A stretch of 64,000 nt of DNA from an uncultured Prochlorococcus sp. (GTDB taxonomy: Bacteria > Cyanobacteriota > Cyanobacteriia > PCC-6307 > Cyanobiaceae): the NCBI GenBank assembly GCA_902538225.1, contig CACBEF010000003.1, positions 1-64,000 on the forward strand, read 5' to 3'. Shown piece by piece: positions 1 through 20,518 of this stretch. Position 1 is the first letter of the stretch, and every line of letters starts with the position of its first letter. A model generated the notes under the pieces. It saw only the letters and a list, made by a program, of their open reading frames with translations, was not told the origin of the DNA and searched no databases. A program made the translations under genes and the position numbers.

Positions 1-735
1 AGGATTTATTTTTGGATCTTCTCTTCTTATTGGAGCTCCTACGAGCTCAGGGGTTTTCATTCTATTATTAAAATTTTTTGTTTTAGGTTTGTTCGTATTT
101 TGGTCAGGTTTGTTTGATAGTCGTCTTTTATCCCCTGCACTTGAGATGTTCTGGGAAGATTCATTAGATTTAACATTATTATTTATATTTTTAGGCTTTG
201 CAATTAATTGAATAGGTGGTTTTGCCGGACTTTTGATAGGTGGGGTTGTGATATTTTCGAAAGTTTTTTTATCTTGGTTTAAATTCTGTGAAGGTTTACT
301 ATTTATATTTGTATCTGTAAGATTTGCTCGAGATTGTGAACTGTTAATAATATTAGATTTATTAGGATTTTGAAGTTGATTTGAAATTATTTTTACACTC
401 TCAGGCTTGTTAAGTGGTTTTATCAATGAGGGTTTTATATTTGAATTATCTTTGAGAGGTTTCCCTTTTTTAGAAGAAATAAAAGGAGATTTATCTTCTT
501 TGTTTTGTTTGAAATTATCTTTTTTAATTGAAGGTTTATTAATGGAAAGTATTTTTTTATCTGAATTCTTTTTATTAATAAGATTTTTAATTTTTTTTGC
601 CTCTTCTGCACTAATAGAACTGCTATGGCTTTTTACTGAAATTGAAAGTTTTTGAGCGGCATCCAGTACATCTTTATTTTCCAGATTTAAGTCTCTGGAA
701 AGTTCGTAAATTCTGATTTTATCGCTGATAGTCAT
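1..735 (-). CDS. infB: Translation initiation factor IF-2, N-terminal part (partial)
   Basis: The reading frame is open from the ATG at 735-733 to the left edge, giving 245 codons with no stop, so this is the amino-terminal part of a larger gene. The first ~50 residues (beginning [16 protein letters not shown]) look like the IF2 N-terminal domain. The rest is a long basic, low-complexity Lys/Asn/Pro/Ser linker, as expected ahead of the G domain of bacterial IF-2, which lies outside the window. IF-2 is the GTPase that places initiator tRNA on the 30S subunit. Its position as last gene after rimP, nusA and ylxR is the usual bacterial order and supports the call. The G domain itself cannot be seen here. 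Confidence 0.9.
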   Translation of the reverse strand, partial: MTISDKIRIYELSRDLNLENKDVLDAAQKLSISVKSHSSSISAEEAKKIKNLINKKNSDKKILSINKPSIKKDNFKQNKEDKSPFISSKKGKPLKDNSNIKPSLIKPLNKPESVKIISNQLQNPNKSNIINSSQSRANLTDTNINSKPSQNLNQDKKTFENITTPPIKSPAKPPIQLIAKPKNINNNVKSNESSQNISSAGDKRRLSNKPDQNTNKPKTKNFNNRMKTPELVGAPIRREDPKINP

Positions 736-790
736 TTAATCTGATTTGTACTCTTTTGAAATTAAGAGGATTTAATTTAATTATATTCCC

Positions 791-1063
791 TTAATGGGGA
801 TAGTTATTGTAGCTTGTAATTTCTTTTTCAAAAATTTCAACAAATTCAGGTTCTAAAAATGTTTTTAAAGCTTTTTGAAGCTTTTTTTTGATCTTGGAAT
901 CTGAGTAGCATTTTTTTGACTTGCAAATGTAAGCTGATCTCCCCATTCCCTTTCCAAGCATGATGCCTTGCTTATGATCTTTAGTAATCTTTAAAAGATC
1001 TTTCCGGTCATATGTTTTTCTACATGAAATGCATACACGCAAAACAGGGATTTGTTGTATCAC
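791..1063 (-). CDS. ylxR: YlxR family (DUF448) putative RNA-binding protein
   Basis: A 90-residue basic protein with an early CxxC (VCISCRK), the YxRxxLL-like segment and a GRSAYIC motif, all typical of the YlxR/DUF448 family. Family members are small nucleic-acid-binding proteins encoded between nusA and infB. The start is GTG at 1063-1061, and it overlaps the nusA stop as GTGA, suggesting translational coupling. The gap to infB is 55 bp. The cellular role is not established for this group; RNase P or nucleoid-associated roles have been proposed in other bacteria. The family assignment is secure from motif and context, the function is not. Confidence 0.88.
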   Translation of the reverse strand: MIQQIPVLRVCISCRKTYDRKDLLKITKDHKQGIMLGKGMGRSAYICKSKKCYSDSKIKKKLQKALKTFLEPEFVEIFEKEITSYNNYPH

Positions 1064-2463
1064 CGTTTTTTCTCCTCTTTAGCTGATATTTCACCATCTT
1101 GAACAGCCTCTAATGGATCATTATCTGTGAATTCTTCTCCTTCGTATTGTTCCTCTCCATATTCTTCTTCATCTTCGGGAAGGGGATAAAGCTCTCTTAA
1201 TCTTGCATCTTCTGCAGCACGCTCAGCTTGTTCTGCTTCTAATCTTAGCTCAGCTTCTCTTTGGAGATTCTCTTCATCTTCCCTTTGAATGATTAATTCA
1301 GAGACTGCAGCATCTTCTGCTTCCTGATCGTATTCATGTGAGTTTTTAACGTCAATCTTCCAACCAGTTAATCTTGCGGCAAGTCTTACATTTTGACCTT
1401 CTCTACCAATTGCGAGACTTAATTGATCAGGAGGAACTAGTACGTGCGCATGTTGGCCTGCTGGGTCTACAAGTCTTACTTGATCGACTTTCGCAGGACT
1501 TAAAGAGTTTAAAATATACTGTATTGGATTAGATGACCATTTAATAACATCAATTTTTTCTCCTCTTAATTCATTTACTACTTGTTGAATTCTTGCTCCT
1601 CTAGCTCCAATACAGGCACCTACAGGGTCCACTTCTTCTTCGACACTATCAACAGCTACTTTTGTTCTTGGCCCAACAGCTCTTGAAGGAGGGTTGGCTT
1701 CTCTTGAAACAGCAACAATTTTCACTGTTCCTTCTTGAATTTCCGGGACTTCATTTTCAAACAAATAAACCACTAAACCAGCATTTGCTCTACTTACAAA
1801 AAGTTGCGGCCCTTTTCTTGCAATTTCGCTAACTTCCTTCAAAAATACTTTGAAAGTTGCATTTGCTCTATAATTATCATTTGGTAATTGATCTCTCTTG
1901 GGAAGTTCGGCCTCTACTTCAGGTCTTCCAATACCCGAACTTACTCCCATAATGACTGATTGTCTTTCAAATCTTATAACTCTTGCAGTTAAAACAGGAT
2001 CTTCCAAATCCGCAAATTCTTCTTGGATCATTTTTCGTTGTTGATCTCTTAATTTTTGGGCTAAAACTTGCTTTGTTGTTGAAGCAGCCATTCGCCCAAA
2101 ATCCTCTTTTTCTGGAGTAACGTCTAAAACAACTGTGTCACCTATTTGAGCATCATCAGCTACTTGTTTAACTTCTACAAGAGATATTTGATGATCTTCG
2201 CTCTCAACTTCTTCAACAATTATTTTACTCGATAAAATCCTATAACCTTCTTCATCTAGATCTAGTCCAACATCAAAATTACTGAAATATTCTTCATCAA
2301 ATGGATCTTGGTTAACTCCAATGTAAAAAGTTTTTCTATATTTTTCGTATCCTTTTAATAAAGCTTCGCGTAAGGCTAATTCCACGATATTAGGAGGTAA
2401 CTTTTTTTCCTCACTAATGTCTTCAATTAGATTGTTTAAACCTGGGAGAATAACTAATGCCAT
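1060..2463 (-). CDS. nusA: Transcription termination/antitermination factor NusA
   Basis: A 467-residue protein with the NusA layout: N-terminal RNA-polymerase-binding domain (~1-130), S1 domain (~140-215), and two KH domains with GACIGARGARI and LAIGREGQNVRLAA. It then ends in a very acidic Glu-rich tail (~400-467) rather than the C-terminal acidic repeats of E. coli NusA, which is normal for cyanobacteria. NusA binds elongating RNA polymerase and modulates pausing and termination. It lies 34 bp downstream of rimP and overlaps ylxR by 4 nt, in one minus-strand operon ending in infB. The start is ATG at 2463. Confidence 0.96.
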   Translation of the reverse strand: MALVILPGLNNLIEDISEEKKLPPNIVELALREALLKGYEKYRKTFYIGVNQDPFDEEYFSNFDVGLDLDEEGYRILSSKIIVEEVESEDHQISLVEVKQVADDAQIGDTVVLDVTPEKEDFGRMAASTTKQVLAQKLRDQQRKMIQEEFADLEDPVLTARVIRFERQSVIMGVSSGIGRPEVEAELPKRDQLPNDNYRANATFKVFLKEVSEIARKGPQLFVSRANAGLVVYLFENEVPEIQEGTVKIVAVSREANPPSRAVGPRTKVAVDSVEEEVDPVGACIGARGARIQQVVNELRGEKIDVIKWSSNPIQYILNSLSPAKVDQVRLVDPAGQHAHVLVPPDQLSLAIGREGQNVRLAARLTGWKIDVKNSHEYDQEAEDAAVSELIIQREDEENLQREAELRLEAEQAERAAEDARLRELYPLPEDEEEYGEEQYEGEEFTDNDPLEAVQDGEISAKEEKKR

Positions 2464-2497
2464 CTATGATGGGAAATTGAATAATGGTTGAAAATAA

Positions 2498-2965
2498 TTA
2501 ATCTTTTAATTTACAAAGACTAATTTTTAATACTTCATCAAAAGGGATTTTTTTAATCTTACCTTTTATGTTAATGGCTAAATAATCTTTAGACTTTTCA
2601 TAAAGTAAACCATTCAGAAATTTTATTTTTGAATTTTTTTGGTTTAACTCAACATTAACTGGAAAACCTTTAAAAGTTTTGAAGTCTCTTTCTGAGGTTA
2701 GTTCATCACTGACCCCTTGACTACTAATTTCTAACACATATGAACAATTTAAAAGATTTGATTTTTCTATTTCGTCAGATGCTGGGGTATTAAATAGCGC
2801 ACAATCATCTAAGGAAATGTCATCCCCATTAGTTTTTCTTATAGTTATTTCAATAACAATTGGATTTTGATTAGTTTGTATATTTAAATCGCAGATTTCT
2901 AAATCCCGCTTATTAGCAACTTTTTCTAATGAAGTTTCTAATTTACTTTTGTTTTCTTTATTCAA
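2498..2965 (-). CDS. rimP: Ribosome maturation factor RimP
   Basis: A 155-residue protein with the RimP pattern: an N-terminal alpha/beta domain containing the IVIEITIRK strand and a DDCALFN segment (the family usually has DCxxxS), then [12 protein letters not shown] where most homologues read LEVSSPGLDRPL, and a C-terminal SH3-like barrel. RimP assists 30S subunit assembly. The predicted start is TTG at 2965, because no closer ATG gives a better N-terminus. It is the first gene of rimP-nusA-ylxR-infB. The sequence is more diverged than typical RimP (SSQGVSDE in place of SSPGLDRP), but length, order and pattern agree. Confidence 0.9.
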   Translation of the reverse strand: MNKENKSKLETSLEKVANKRDLEICDLNIQTNQNPIVIEITIRKTNGDDISLDDCALFNTPASDEIEKSNLLNCSYVLEISSQGVSDELTSERDFKTFKGFPVNVELNQKNSKIKFLNGLLYEKSKDYLAINIKGKIKKIPFDEVLKISLCKLKD

Positions 2966-3100
2966 ATTTATTTATAAATTTATTTAAAAATTATTGTCAC
3001 ACATTTAGAAGTTTTTTCTACAGAAAAATTTAAAAATTTGCATTTTATGGATGTAAACAAAAAAACAACAATTATCTCTTTCTTCAATTAGATTTATTAA

Positions 3101-4255
<1,155 letters not shown>

Positions 4256-4301
4256 AGCACCCATTGAAATTTAATAATTTATAACCATTAGAGAAAAGAT
4301 T

Positions 4302-5015
4302 TTGGATTCACAAACTCAAATGAAACAAGTAGTTGCTGATGCAGCAATAAAGGAAGTAAAGAGTGACATGATTCTCGGATTAGGTTCTGGATCTACAGCT
4401 GCGTTAATGATAAAAAGCCTTGCGGATGAAATACGTTCTGGAAAACTCCAAAATATAAGAGGTGTTGCAACTTCTTTTCAATCAGAAGTTTTAGCGCTTG
4501 AATTGGATATCCCGCTTATTGATTTAGCTTCTCTATCTCAAATTGATTTAGCTATTGATGGAGCAGATGAAGTTGATCCAAGTTTTCAATTAATAAAAGG
4601 AGGAGGAGCATGCCATGTTAGAGAAAAGTTAGTGGCATCTAAAGCTAATCAATTGTTAATTGTTGTTGATGAAACTAAACTTGTACAAAATCTAAATCAA
4701 TCTTTCCCTTTACCTGTAGAAGTTCTTCCAAATGCTTGGAAGCAAGTAAAGGAAGTCATTTCAGAAATGAATGGCAGTTCTTCTTTAAGAATGGCTACTA
4801 AAAAAGCTGGCCCAGTTGTTACTGACCAAGGGAACCTCGTCCTAGATGTATTATTTAATGATGGTATTAAGAATCCCAAAGACATTGAAATGAAGATTAA
4901 TAATATTCCAGGAGTATTAGAAAATGGGTTATTCGTTGATCTTACAGACAAAGTATTAGTTGGTAAAATTGAAGACAACATTCCAGTGGTTTATTCACCT
5001 TCAAAAGCTAGCTAA
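4302..5015 (+). CDS. rpiA: Ribose-5-phosphate isomerase A
   Basis: A 237-residue RpiA that interconverts ribose-5-phosphate and ribulose-5-phosphate in the Calvin cycle and pentose phosphate pathway. The family motifs are visible: [12 protein letters not shown] near residue 26 (phosphate binding), [12 protein letters not shown] (catalytic Asp residues) and [15 protein letters not shown] with the catalytic Glu and Lys. The start is TTG at 4302, the first start in frame giving the usual N-terminus. Its stop overlaps the convergent hisD stop by 4 nt, so no separate terminator exists between them. Confidence 0.96.
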   Translation: MDSQTQMKQVVADAAIKEVKSDMILGLGSGSTAALMIKSLADEIRSGKLQNIRGVATSFQSEVLALELDIPLIDLASLSQIDLAIDGADEVDPSFQLIKGGGACHVREKLVASKANQLLIVVDETKLVQNLNQSFPLPVEVLPNAWKQVKEVISEMNGSSSLRMATKKAGPVVTDQGNLVLDVLFNDGIKNPKDIEMKINNIPGVLENGLFVDLTDKVLVGKIEDNIPVVYSPSKAS

Positions 5016-6298
5016 TCTTCAAATCTTATTTCTACAGAGTCAGCATGGCTATGTAAGCCCTCACTTTTAGCAAGATTAATAATATCAAGGCTATTAACTT
5101 TTAAACTTTCTTCGTTAAACTCTATTATTGAAGTATTTTTCATAAAAGTTTCAACCCCCAAAGAACCGCTAAATCTTGAATTTCCTGACGTGGGTAAAGT
5201 ATGATTTGGTCCAGCAAGATAATCTCCAACAGCTTCTGGGGTCCATTTTCCTAAAAATATCGCTCCTGCATTCTCTATACCTGCAAGAATTTTTTTTGAA
5301 TCTATAGTAAGAATTTCTAGGTGCTCAGGGGCAAAGTTATTGCTTAGTTCAACACATGATTCGTAATTCTCGCAAATCACAATTAAACCCCAATTTTTTA
5401 TTGATTGCATGCAAATTTCTTTTCTTGGATGATCATCTATTTTTTTATAAAGTTCTTCTAAAACTTCTTTTGCCTGGTTCTTTGATGTAGTTAGAAGTAT
5501 TGATGAAGCTAAAGGATCATGTTCTGCTTGTGCTAGTAGATCAGATGCTATATGAGTGCTTTGAGCTGTTTCATCTGCAATAATTAATATTTCACTTGGA
5601 CCAGCTAAAGAATCAATTCCTGTAGAGCCATAAATGAGTTTTTTCGCAGTTGTAACATATATATTTCCTGGACCTGAAATAACATCAACTTTATTGATTT
5701 GATTTGTGCCAAATGCTAAAGCACCAATTGCTTGAGCCCCTCCAATTCTAAATACTTTATTGATCCCTGATAAGTGAGCTGCAGCTAAAACAGTTTTGTT
5801 TATTTCCCCTTCTTTATTCCCCGGAGATGTCATTATAATTTCTTCTACTCCTGCTACTTTTGCAGGTATAGCATTCATCAATACTGTACTTGGATAAGCA
5901 GCTCTACCTCCAGGAATATAAATACCTGCATTTTTAACTGGTCTCCATCTTCTTTGGACGGTATCACCATATTCACCTTTTATAGTGAAAGATTGAGGAA
6001 TTTCTTTTTCATGGAATTTGTGAATTCTTTTATGAGCAGCCACAAGTGATTGCTTTAAATTATTATCAATTTCATCCCATGCATTTTTTATTTGATCAGC
6101 ACTCACTTGCATAGGGTCAGGGTCGAAACCATCAAATTTTTTTGTATATTTTTCTACCGCTATATCACCAGAAATTTTTACCTCTTGAAGAATTTCTCCA
6201 ACAATTGTATTTATCTCATTATTGTTATCTGAATTAGTTCGAGTAGAAATCCTTTTTAATTCTTCAATAGCTTCTTTTTTATTATTTATGATCTTCAT
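5012..6298 (-). CDS. hisD: Histidinol dehydrogenase
   Basis: A 428-residue HisD, which carries out the last two NAD-dependent oxidations of histidine synthesis. Seen motifs are [15 protein letters not shown], the Zn/substrate region QAEHDPLA, the segment [12 protein letters not shown], the catalytic FAPEHLEI (Glu-His), and the C-terminal VEIRFED. Length is normal for bacterial HisD. It is a lone his gene, divergent from rpsT (120-bp gap) and convergent with rpiA. The hisD-rpsT-tatD-rpoB neighbourhood is a common picocyanobacterial arrangement. Confidence 0.96.
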   Translation of the reverse strand: MKIINNKKEAIEELKRISTRTNSDNNNEINTIVGEILQEVKISGDIAVEKYTKKFDGFDPDPMQVSADQIKNAWDEIDNNLKQSLVAAHKRIHKFHEKEIPQSFTIKGEYGDTVQRRWRPVKNAGIYIPGGRAAYPSTVLMNAIPAKVAGVEEIIMTSPGNKEGEINKTVLAAAHLSGINKVFRIGGAQAIGALAFGTNQINKVDVISGPGNIYVTTAKKLIYGSTGIDSLAGPSEILIIADETAQSTHIASDLLAQAEHDPLASSILLTTSKNQAKEVLEELYKKIDDHPRKEICMQSIKNWGLIVICENYESCVELSNNFAPEHLEILTIDSKKILAGIENAGAIFLGKWTPEAVGDYLAGPNHTLPTSGNSRFSGSLGVETFMKNTSIIEFNEESLKVNSLDIINLAKSEGLHSHADSVEIRFED

Positions 6299-6362
6299 TT
6301 GCTTAATTTTTTCAAATAGAAAGGCTCAAAACCCAATTTAATATCTTCTAAATTATATATGA

Positions 6363-6392
6363 TTGATTAGTAGACATTTTATTTGTTATGAT
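6363..6392 (+). promoter_or_regulatory. Putative sigma-70-type promoter for rpsT
   Basis: TTGATT at 6363-6368 and TATGAT at 6387-6392 are separated by 18 bp, a fair match to the bacterial -35/-10 consensus. A start near 6399 would leave a leader of about 20 nt before the GTG of rpsT at 6419. The call is by eye in AT-rich DNA, where chance matches are frequent. Confidence 0.4.
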
Positions 6393-6418
6393 AAGGATCT
6401 TCTATTTATGCACCCTCT

Positions 6419-6712
6419 GTGGCCAACAACAAATCAGCAAAAAAGAGAATACAAATTGCCGAAAGAAATCGTTTGATAAATAAGTCATATAAATCTACTG
6501 TTAGGACTTTAACTAAAAAAACCTTAGAGAACTGCGAAACATACAAAAAAAACCCTAATGAAGATAATAAAAATTTAGTGAAAATAAGTCTAAATAAAGC
6601 TTTTAGCTTAATTGATAAAGCAGTTAAAAAAAATGTTCTTCACAAGAACAACGGTGCTAATAAAAAATCGAAAATCAACAATTTTGTAAAAACTACTCTT
6701 ACCACTAAGTAA
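6419..6712 (+). CDS. rpsT: 30S ribosomal protein S20
   Basis: A 97-residue, highly basic S20 with the usual opening MANNKSAKKRIQIAERNR and the NKSYKSTVRTLTKK helix. S20 is a primary 16S rRNA binder in the 30S subunit. The start codon is GTG at 6419; this gives the conserved N-terminus exactly. Cyanobacterial S20 commonly has this length. It leads the plus-strand run rpsT-tatD-rpoB-rpoC1-rpoC2, with tatD only 17 bp downstream. Confidence 0.96.
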   Translation: MANNKSAKKRIQIAERNRLINKSYKSTVRTLTKKTLENCETYKKNPNEDNKNLVKISLNKAFSLIDKAVKKNVLHKNNGANKKSKINNFVKTTLTTK

Positions 6713-6729
6713 AAAGACAGATCATAATT

Positions 6730-7524
6730 ATGAGCGATATAGAACTCATAGACTCACACTGTCATTTAATATTTGAAAATTTTGAGAGAGATCTTGAAGA
6801 TGTTGTTTTAAGATTGCGTTCAAGAGGTGTAAAAAAATTAGTTCATGCTTGTTGTGAATTAACAGAAATTCCAAAGTTGAAAAAAATATCCCATAAATTT
6901 AATGAAATATACTATTCAGTTGGTTTGCATCCGCTAGAAGCAAAAAAATGGGAACAAAGTTCAAAATCTCTTCTTAGAAAATCAGCTCTAGAAGATAGAC
7001 GAGTTGTAGCTATTGGGGAATTAGGTTTAGATTTTTTTAAAAATGAAAATAAAACTCAGCAGATTGAAGCACTTATTCCGCAAATGGAGTTAGCTTATGA
7101 ACTTCAATTGCCCGTAATTATCCATTGCAGAGATGCTGCAAATGAAATGATTGAGATATGTAGTGATCTCTCGAAAAAAGGAAAATGTCCTGATGGTGTA
7201 CTTCATTGTTGGACAGGAACACCAAAAGAAATGAAGCAATTCTTGAATCTTGGATTTTACATAAGTTTTAGTGGTATAGTCACTTTCCCAAAAGCATATG
7301 AAATTCATGAGTGTGCGAAAATAGTCCCAAATGATAAATACTTAATTGAAACTGACTCACCATTTTTAGCTCCTGTCCCTCATAGGGGTAAAAGAAATGA
7401 ACCTGCCTTTGTTGAAAATGTTGCCAATTTTATGGCAGATTTAAGATCTACTGAATTAACCACAATTGCTAGAGAGTCATATAAGAATGCTGAAGATTTG
7501 TTTAAATTTGACTTGTTAATTTGA
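6730..7524 (+). CDS. tatD: TatD family metal-dependent DNase
   Basis: A 264-residue TIM-barrel hydrolase with the TatD metal ligands: DSHCHL (residues 8-13), Glu in AIGELGLDFF, His in VIIHCRDA, His in VLHCWTG and Asp in LIETDSPFLAP. Family members have 3'-5' exonuclease activity on DNA or RNA in quality control or repair. Spacing from rpsT is 17 bp, so they are probably cotranscribed. A 235-bp gap then precedes rpoB. Which of the TatD paralogue groups (TatD, YcfH, YjjV) it belongs to is not resolved; length and motifs fit YcfH-like proteins. Confidence 0.93.
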   Translation: MSDIELIDSHCHLIFENFERDLEDVVLRLRSRGVKKLVHACCELTEIPKLKKISHKFNEIYYSVGLHPLEAKKWEQSSKSLLRKSALEDRRVVAIGELGLDFFKNENKTQQIEALIPQMELAYELQLPVIIHCRDAANEMIEICSDLSKKGKCPDGVLHCWTGTPKEMKQFLNLGFYISFSGIVTFPKAYEIHECAKIVPNDKYLIETDSPFLAPVPHRGKRNEPAFVENVANFMADLRSTELTTIARESYKNAEDLFKFDLLI

Positions 7525-7759
7525 CGTAGCAGCTGTTAATATGAGGAATTACTGGAAATTTTTCTTAATTTTTTGACTTTAACAAGCACAGTTAATTATT
7601 TATCAGCATTAAACAAAATTTAATTCTTCTTTATTAGATTGTTTTTTGTTGGAATCGAGATTTAATTGTTGATCTCATTTTAAGTGAAAAGTTAAAGAAC
7701 TAATTATTGAGTAGATTAAAAGTAAATAGTAAATCTCACAAAATCGAAGGTTTTCTTGG

Positions 7760-17130
<9,371 letters not shown>

Positions 17131-17182
17131 ATATTATCTATTATTTTTTTAAGTGACTAGAATGGATTTTTTAAATTTGTAA

Positions 17183-17338
<156 letters not shown>

Positions 17339-17355
17339 AAATAGTTTTTAAATAA

Positions 17356-18414
<1,059 letters not shown>

Positions 18415-18462
18415 TATTATCTAATAAAAATTTTTTAAAAGTCCCTTAAACAGGTTATTATT

Positions 18463-18609
18463 GTGGTAATTAATCTTAAATCTTTGGGTTTTATTAAGAC
18501 AAAAATTCTACCTTTCGCTATCGTCTCACTTTTTGGGATTGCCTTCTTTGCGGTTAGTGCAAGAATTTGGTTGCCAGGAGATATGATGTCTCCTGCCCCC
18601 ATAAATTAA
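18463..18609 (+). CDS. Small hypothetical membrane protein (48 residues)
   Basis: An open frame with GTG start at 18463 and stop at 18607-18609. The product has a short polar N-terminus (VVINLKSLGFIKTK), one strong transmembrane segment (ILPFAIVSLFGIAFFAV, ~15-31) and a short tail with WLPGDMMSPAP. It fills the gap between rlmN and the HEAT-repeat gene in the same direction, 48 bp after rlmN. I do not recognise a family. The clean Lys-then-hydrophobic pattern and its fit in the gap argue that it is a real gene. A role as a small photosystem or thylakoid subunit is possible but purely speculative. Confidence 0.6.
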   Translation: MVINLKSLGFIKTKILPFAIVSLFGIAFFAVSARIWLPGDMMSPAPIN

Positions 18610-18627
18610 TATTTTTAGCTTCGCAAA

Positions 18628-19395
18628 ATGACAAAAAATAAGGATCCTAATAAAAAAAGCTTAGTTGATATCGCTGTTGATCCAGATGTTTTAGCGAGAG
18701 AATTGGCCTTAGAAATTGAAATAGATCCTTTAGAACAAATTGATGAAGATTCTTTTTCAAAAGGTTTAAACATAACTCAGGAGTGCAATGAAGCATTAAA
18801 AATGCTTAAAGGGAACAGAGAAGAAAGAATACAGGGATTAAGGATATTTTGTGAATATAGAGATTCAAGATCTTTCCCCCTTTTGTTACCATTACTTGAT
18901 CAACCTTGTCCTGTTGAAAGAATGAGTGTTGTATATGCTTTGGGTCGTAATCCATGTCCTAGCGCGGTTGGGAAACTTGTTAGTCTTTTGGATACTGACG
19001 ATAATGCTTATGTCAGGAGAGCGACAGCGTGGAGCTTAGCTAATTATGATAACCAAATCGTTTTGGAGCCATTAATAAAAGCTTTGAAGAACGATGTTGC
19101 TGCAGTAAGGTTATGGTCATCTAGTTCTTTAGCTGAAATCGGAAATGTTTCCACGAAAAATGCTCAATTGGCAGCAGAACAACTTTTAATAAGTTTAAAA
19201 ATAGATAATGAACCTGGTGTAAGAAGTAATTGTATCTGGTCATTATGTAGATTGTACGAAAAATTAAATAATACATTTCAAGAAAGTTTCGTTGATGAAT
19301 GTACCAAGATAGCTCTTTTCGATAAAGAACCCTCCGTTATGGAAGAAGCAAAGACTGCCTTGGATTCAATGGGAATGCAAGGTTTTTATAACTAA
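18628..19395 (+). CDS. HEAT-repeat protein (PBS-lyase-like repeats)
   Basis: A 255-residue soluble protein. Residues ~75-240 form alpha-helical HEAT repeats, for example SFPLLLPLLDQ, VERMSVVYALGR, AYVRRATAWSLAN, AAVRLWSSSSLAEIG and PGVRSNCIWSLCRL. These resemble the repeats of phycobilin lyases of the E/Z type. Repeat scaffolds like this bind other proteins. High-light Prochlorococcus lacks phycobilisomes, so true bilin lyase activity cannot be assumed; homologues in cyanobacteria are annotated only as HEAT proteins. The N-terminus (1-50) is acidic and not repeat-like. It lies 18 bp after the small membrane ORF. Confidence 0.85.
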   Translation: MTKNKDPNKKSLVDIAVDPDVLARELALEIEIDPLEQIDEDSFSKGLNITQECNEALKMLKGNREERIQGLRIFCEYRDSRSFPLLLPLLDQPCPVERMSVVYALGRNPCPSAVGKLVSLLDTDDNAYVRRATAWSLANYDNQIVLEPLIKALKNDVAAVRLWSSSSLAEIGNVSTKNAQLAAEQLLISLKIDNEPGVRSNCIWSLCRLYEKLNNTFQESFVDECTKIALFDKEPSVMEEAKTALDSMGMQGFYN

Positions 19396-19521
19396 ATTTC
19401 TTAATTTTTTTATTATCACACTACTGAAAAAGTTTATTTATTAGATATTCAATATAAAAATTAAAATTAATTAACTTGTACCAACTGAAACAAAAAAATT
19501 TCGTTATTCTATATAAAGTAA

Positions 19522-19536
19522 AAGTACTCAGTACTT
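19522..19536. promoter_or_regulatory. 15-bp perfect inverted repeat upstream of DUF2997 gene
   Basis: AAGTAC-TCA-GTACTT is a perfect inverted repeat with 6-bp arms at 19522-19527 and 19531-19536. It lies just after a TATATAAAG stretch that could be a -10 region, and 7 bp before the ATG of the DUF2997 gene. The position fits an operator or a short leader hairpin for the DUF2997-ycf35-ferredoxin run. No regulator is recognised. Confidence 0.35.
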
Positions 19537-19543
19537 GAATTTA

Positions 19544-19759
19544 ATGCCTCAAAAAACATTGAGATTCAAAATTCATCAAGACGGAAGAGTTGAAGAGACA
19601 GTAGAAGGTTTTACTGGCAATTCATGCAATGATGCCACAAGAAATCTTGAAGACTCTCTTGGTAAAGTAACAGTTAAAAATAAAACTTCTGATGCTTTCA
19701 TCTCTAATCAAAATGAAAAATTAAAACAATTTAACCACGAATCTAATGTCACACTTTAG
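19544..19759 (+). CDS. DUF2997 domain protein
   Basis: A 71-residue protein starting MPQKTLRFKIHQDGRVEETVEG, with SCNDATRNLEDSLG in the middle. The pattern (a strand, a DGRVEE turn, a strand, then C-x3-T-x2-LE-x2-LG) is that of the DUF2997 family, usually encoded beside DUF1257/Ycf35. An upstream TTG at 19535 would add three residues, but the ATG at 19544 gives the more typical N-terminus. Its end overlaps the ycf35 start by 14 nt, so the two are likely coupled. The biochemical function is unknown. The tail after residue 50 is polar and probably flexible. Confidence 0.8.
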   Translation: MPQKTLRFKIHQDGRVEETVEGFTGNSCNDATRNLEDSLGKVTVKNKTSDAFISNQNEKLKQFNHESNVTL

Positions 19760-20138
19760 TACGATTAAAACTCAGCTCAAAGATGCAGAGCCATTAATTA
19801 AAGCCTTAAATAACCTTGGTTACATGATTAACCAAGAAGAAAAGCTTATTAAAGGCTTTAGAGGTAAATTTACAGCTGTTGATATAAGCATGAATCTTCC
19901 TGGTGATACTAAAGTCGGATTTAAATGGGATAATTCTTCAAATACATATGAGTTAGTGACTGATCTAGATTTGTGGAAATTTGAGCTCCCAGTAGAAAGA
20001 TTTATCTCTAAGGTTACTCAAATGTATGCCTACGAAACAATTATTTCCAAAACAAAAGAGGATGGTTATCAAATCGTAGAACAAAAAAACCAAAATGACG
20101 GCTCTATTGAATTGGTTTTAACCAAGTGGGATAACTAA
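19746..20138 (+). CDS. ycf35: Ycf35 family protein (DUF1257)
   Basis: A 130-residue protein starting MSHFSTIKTQLKDAEPLIKAL and ending VLTKWDN. It contains AVDISM and VGFKWDN...YELVTDLDLW, which match the plastid/cyanobacterial Ycf35 (DUF1257) family. The family is soluble, lacks an assigned reaction, and is encoded with DUF2997 and often an AAA ATPase or ferredoxin in cyanobacteria. The start overlaps the DUF2997 gene by 14 nt, and the 4Fe-4S ferredoxin starts 9 bp after its stop. The cluster implies a joint function. Confidence 0.88.
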   Translation: MSHFSTIKTQLKDAEPLIKALNNLGYMINQEEKLIKGFRGKFTAVDISMNLPGDTKVGFKWDNSSNTYELVTDLDLWKFELPVERFISKVTQMYAYETIISKTKEDGYQIVEQKNQNDGSIELVLTKWDN

Positions 20139-20147
20139 TCTCATATT

Positions 20148-20507
20148 ATGGATTTAACCGATCCATTCGATAGTCGTGGAGAAAATATTGAAATTTCAGG
20201 CTTTGAGCCAGTTTTAGGTGGTAAATTAGCCGAAAAAGCTGTTTGGGTAGATGAAGCTAAATGCATTGGTTGTCAATATTGCGTACACGTAGCTTCAAAC
20301 ACTTTCCTAGTTGACGAATTTCATGGTAGAAGTCGAGCAATCAGACAAGATGGTGATAGTGTTGATGTCATACAAGAGGCAATAGATACTTGTCCTGTTG
20401 ATTGTATTCATTGGGTCAAGTTTGAAGAATTAAATGATTTAGAGAATAGCCTAGATAGGGACATGTTTCAATCATTTGGAAAACCACCAAGAATGAATAA
20501 GCATTAA
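20148..20507 (+). CDS. 4Fe-4S ferredoxin
   Basis: A 119-residue ferredoxin with one [4Fe-4S] site: Cys39, Cys42 and Cys45 (CIGCQYC), closed by Cys82 in TCPVDCIHWV. Cys86 is an additional cysteine. The N-terminal 30 residues precede the fold and the C-terminus (~95-119) is a short polar tail, so it is longer than a minimal ferredoxin. It probably transfers single electrons in the cytoplasm. Tight spacing to ycf35 upstream (9 bp) and to the aldo/keto reductase downstream (11 bp) suggests these genes share an electron-transfer or cluster-dependent task. The partner enzyme is not known. Confidence 0.9.
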   Translation: MDLTDPFDSRGENIEISGFEPVLGGKLAEKAVWVDEAKCIGCQYCVHVASNTFLVDEFHGRSRAIRQDGDSVDVIQEAIDTCPVDCIHWVKFEELNDLENSLDRDMFQSFGKPPRMNKH

Positions 20508-20518
20508 TTTTTTAAAAG

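Noticed and set aside
407..655. 82-codon plus-strand frame at the left edge
   Set aside because: It is the complement of the low-complexity linker of infB; the Phe/Leu-rich translation is what antisense of Lys/Asn-rich coding DNA gives.
7573..7601. rpoB promoter from TTGACT at 7573
   Set aside because: The -35 is good but no -10 of reasonable match is found at 16-18 bp; left out as a feature.
19475..19500. NtcA site (GTA-N8-TAC) upstream of the DUF2997 gene
   Set aside because: The sequence GTACCAACTGAAAC keeps only the left half; the right half is AAC and the distance to a -10 is wrong.
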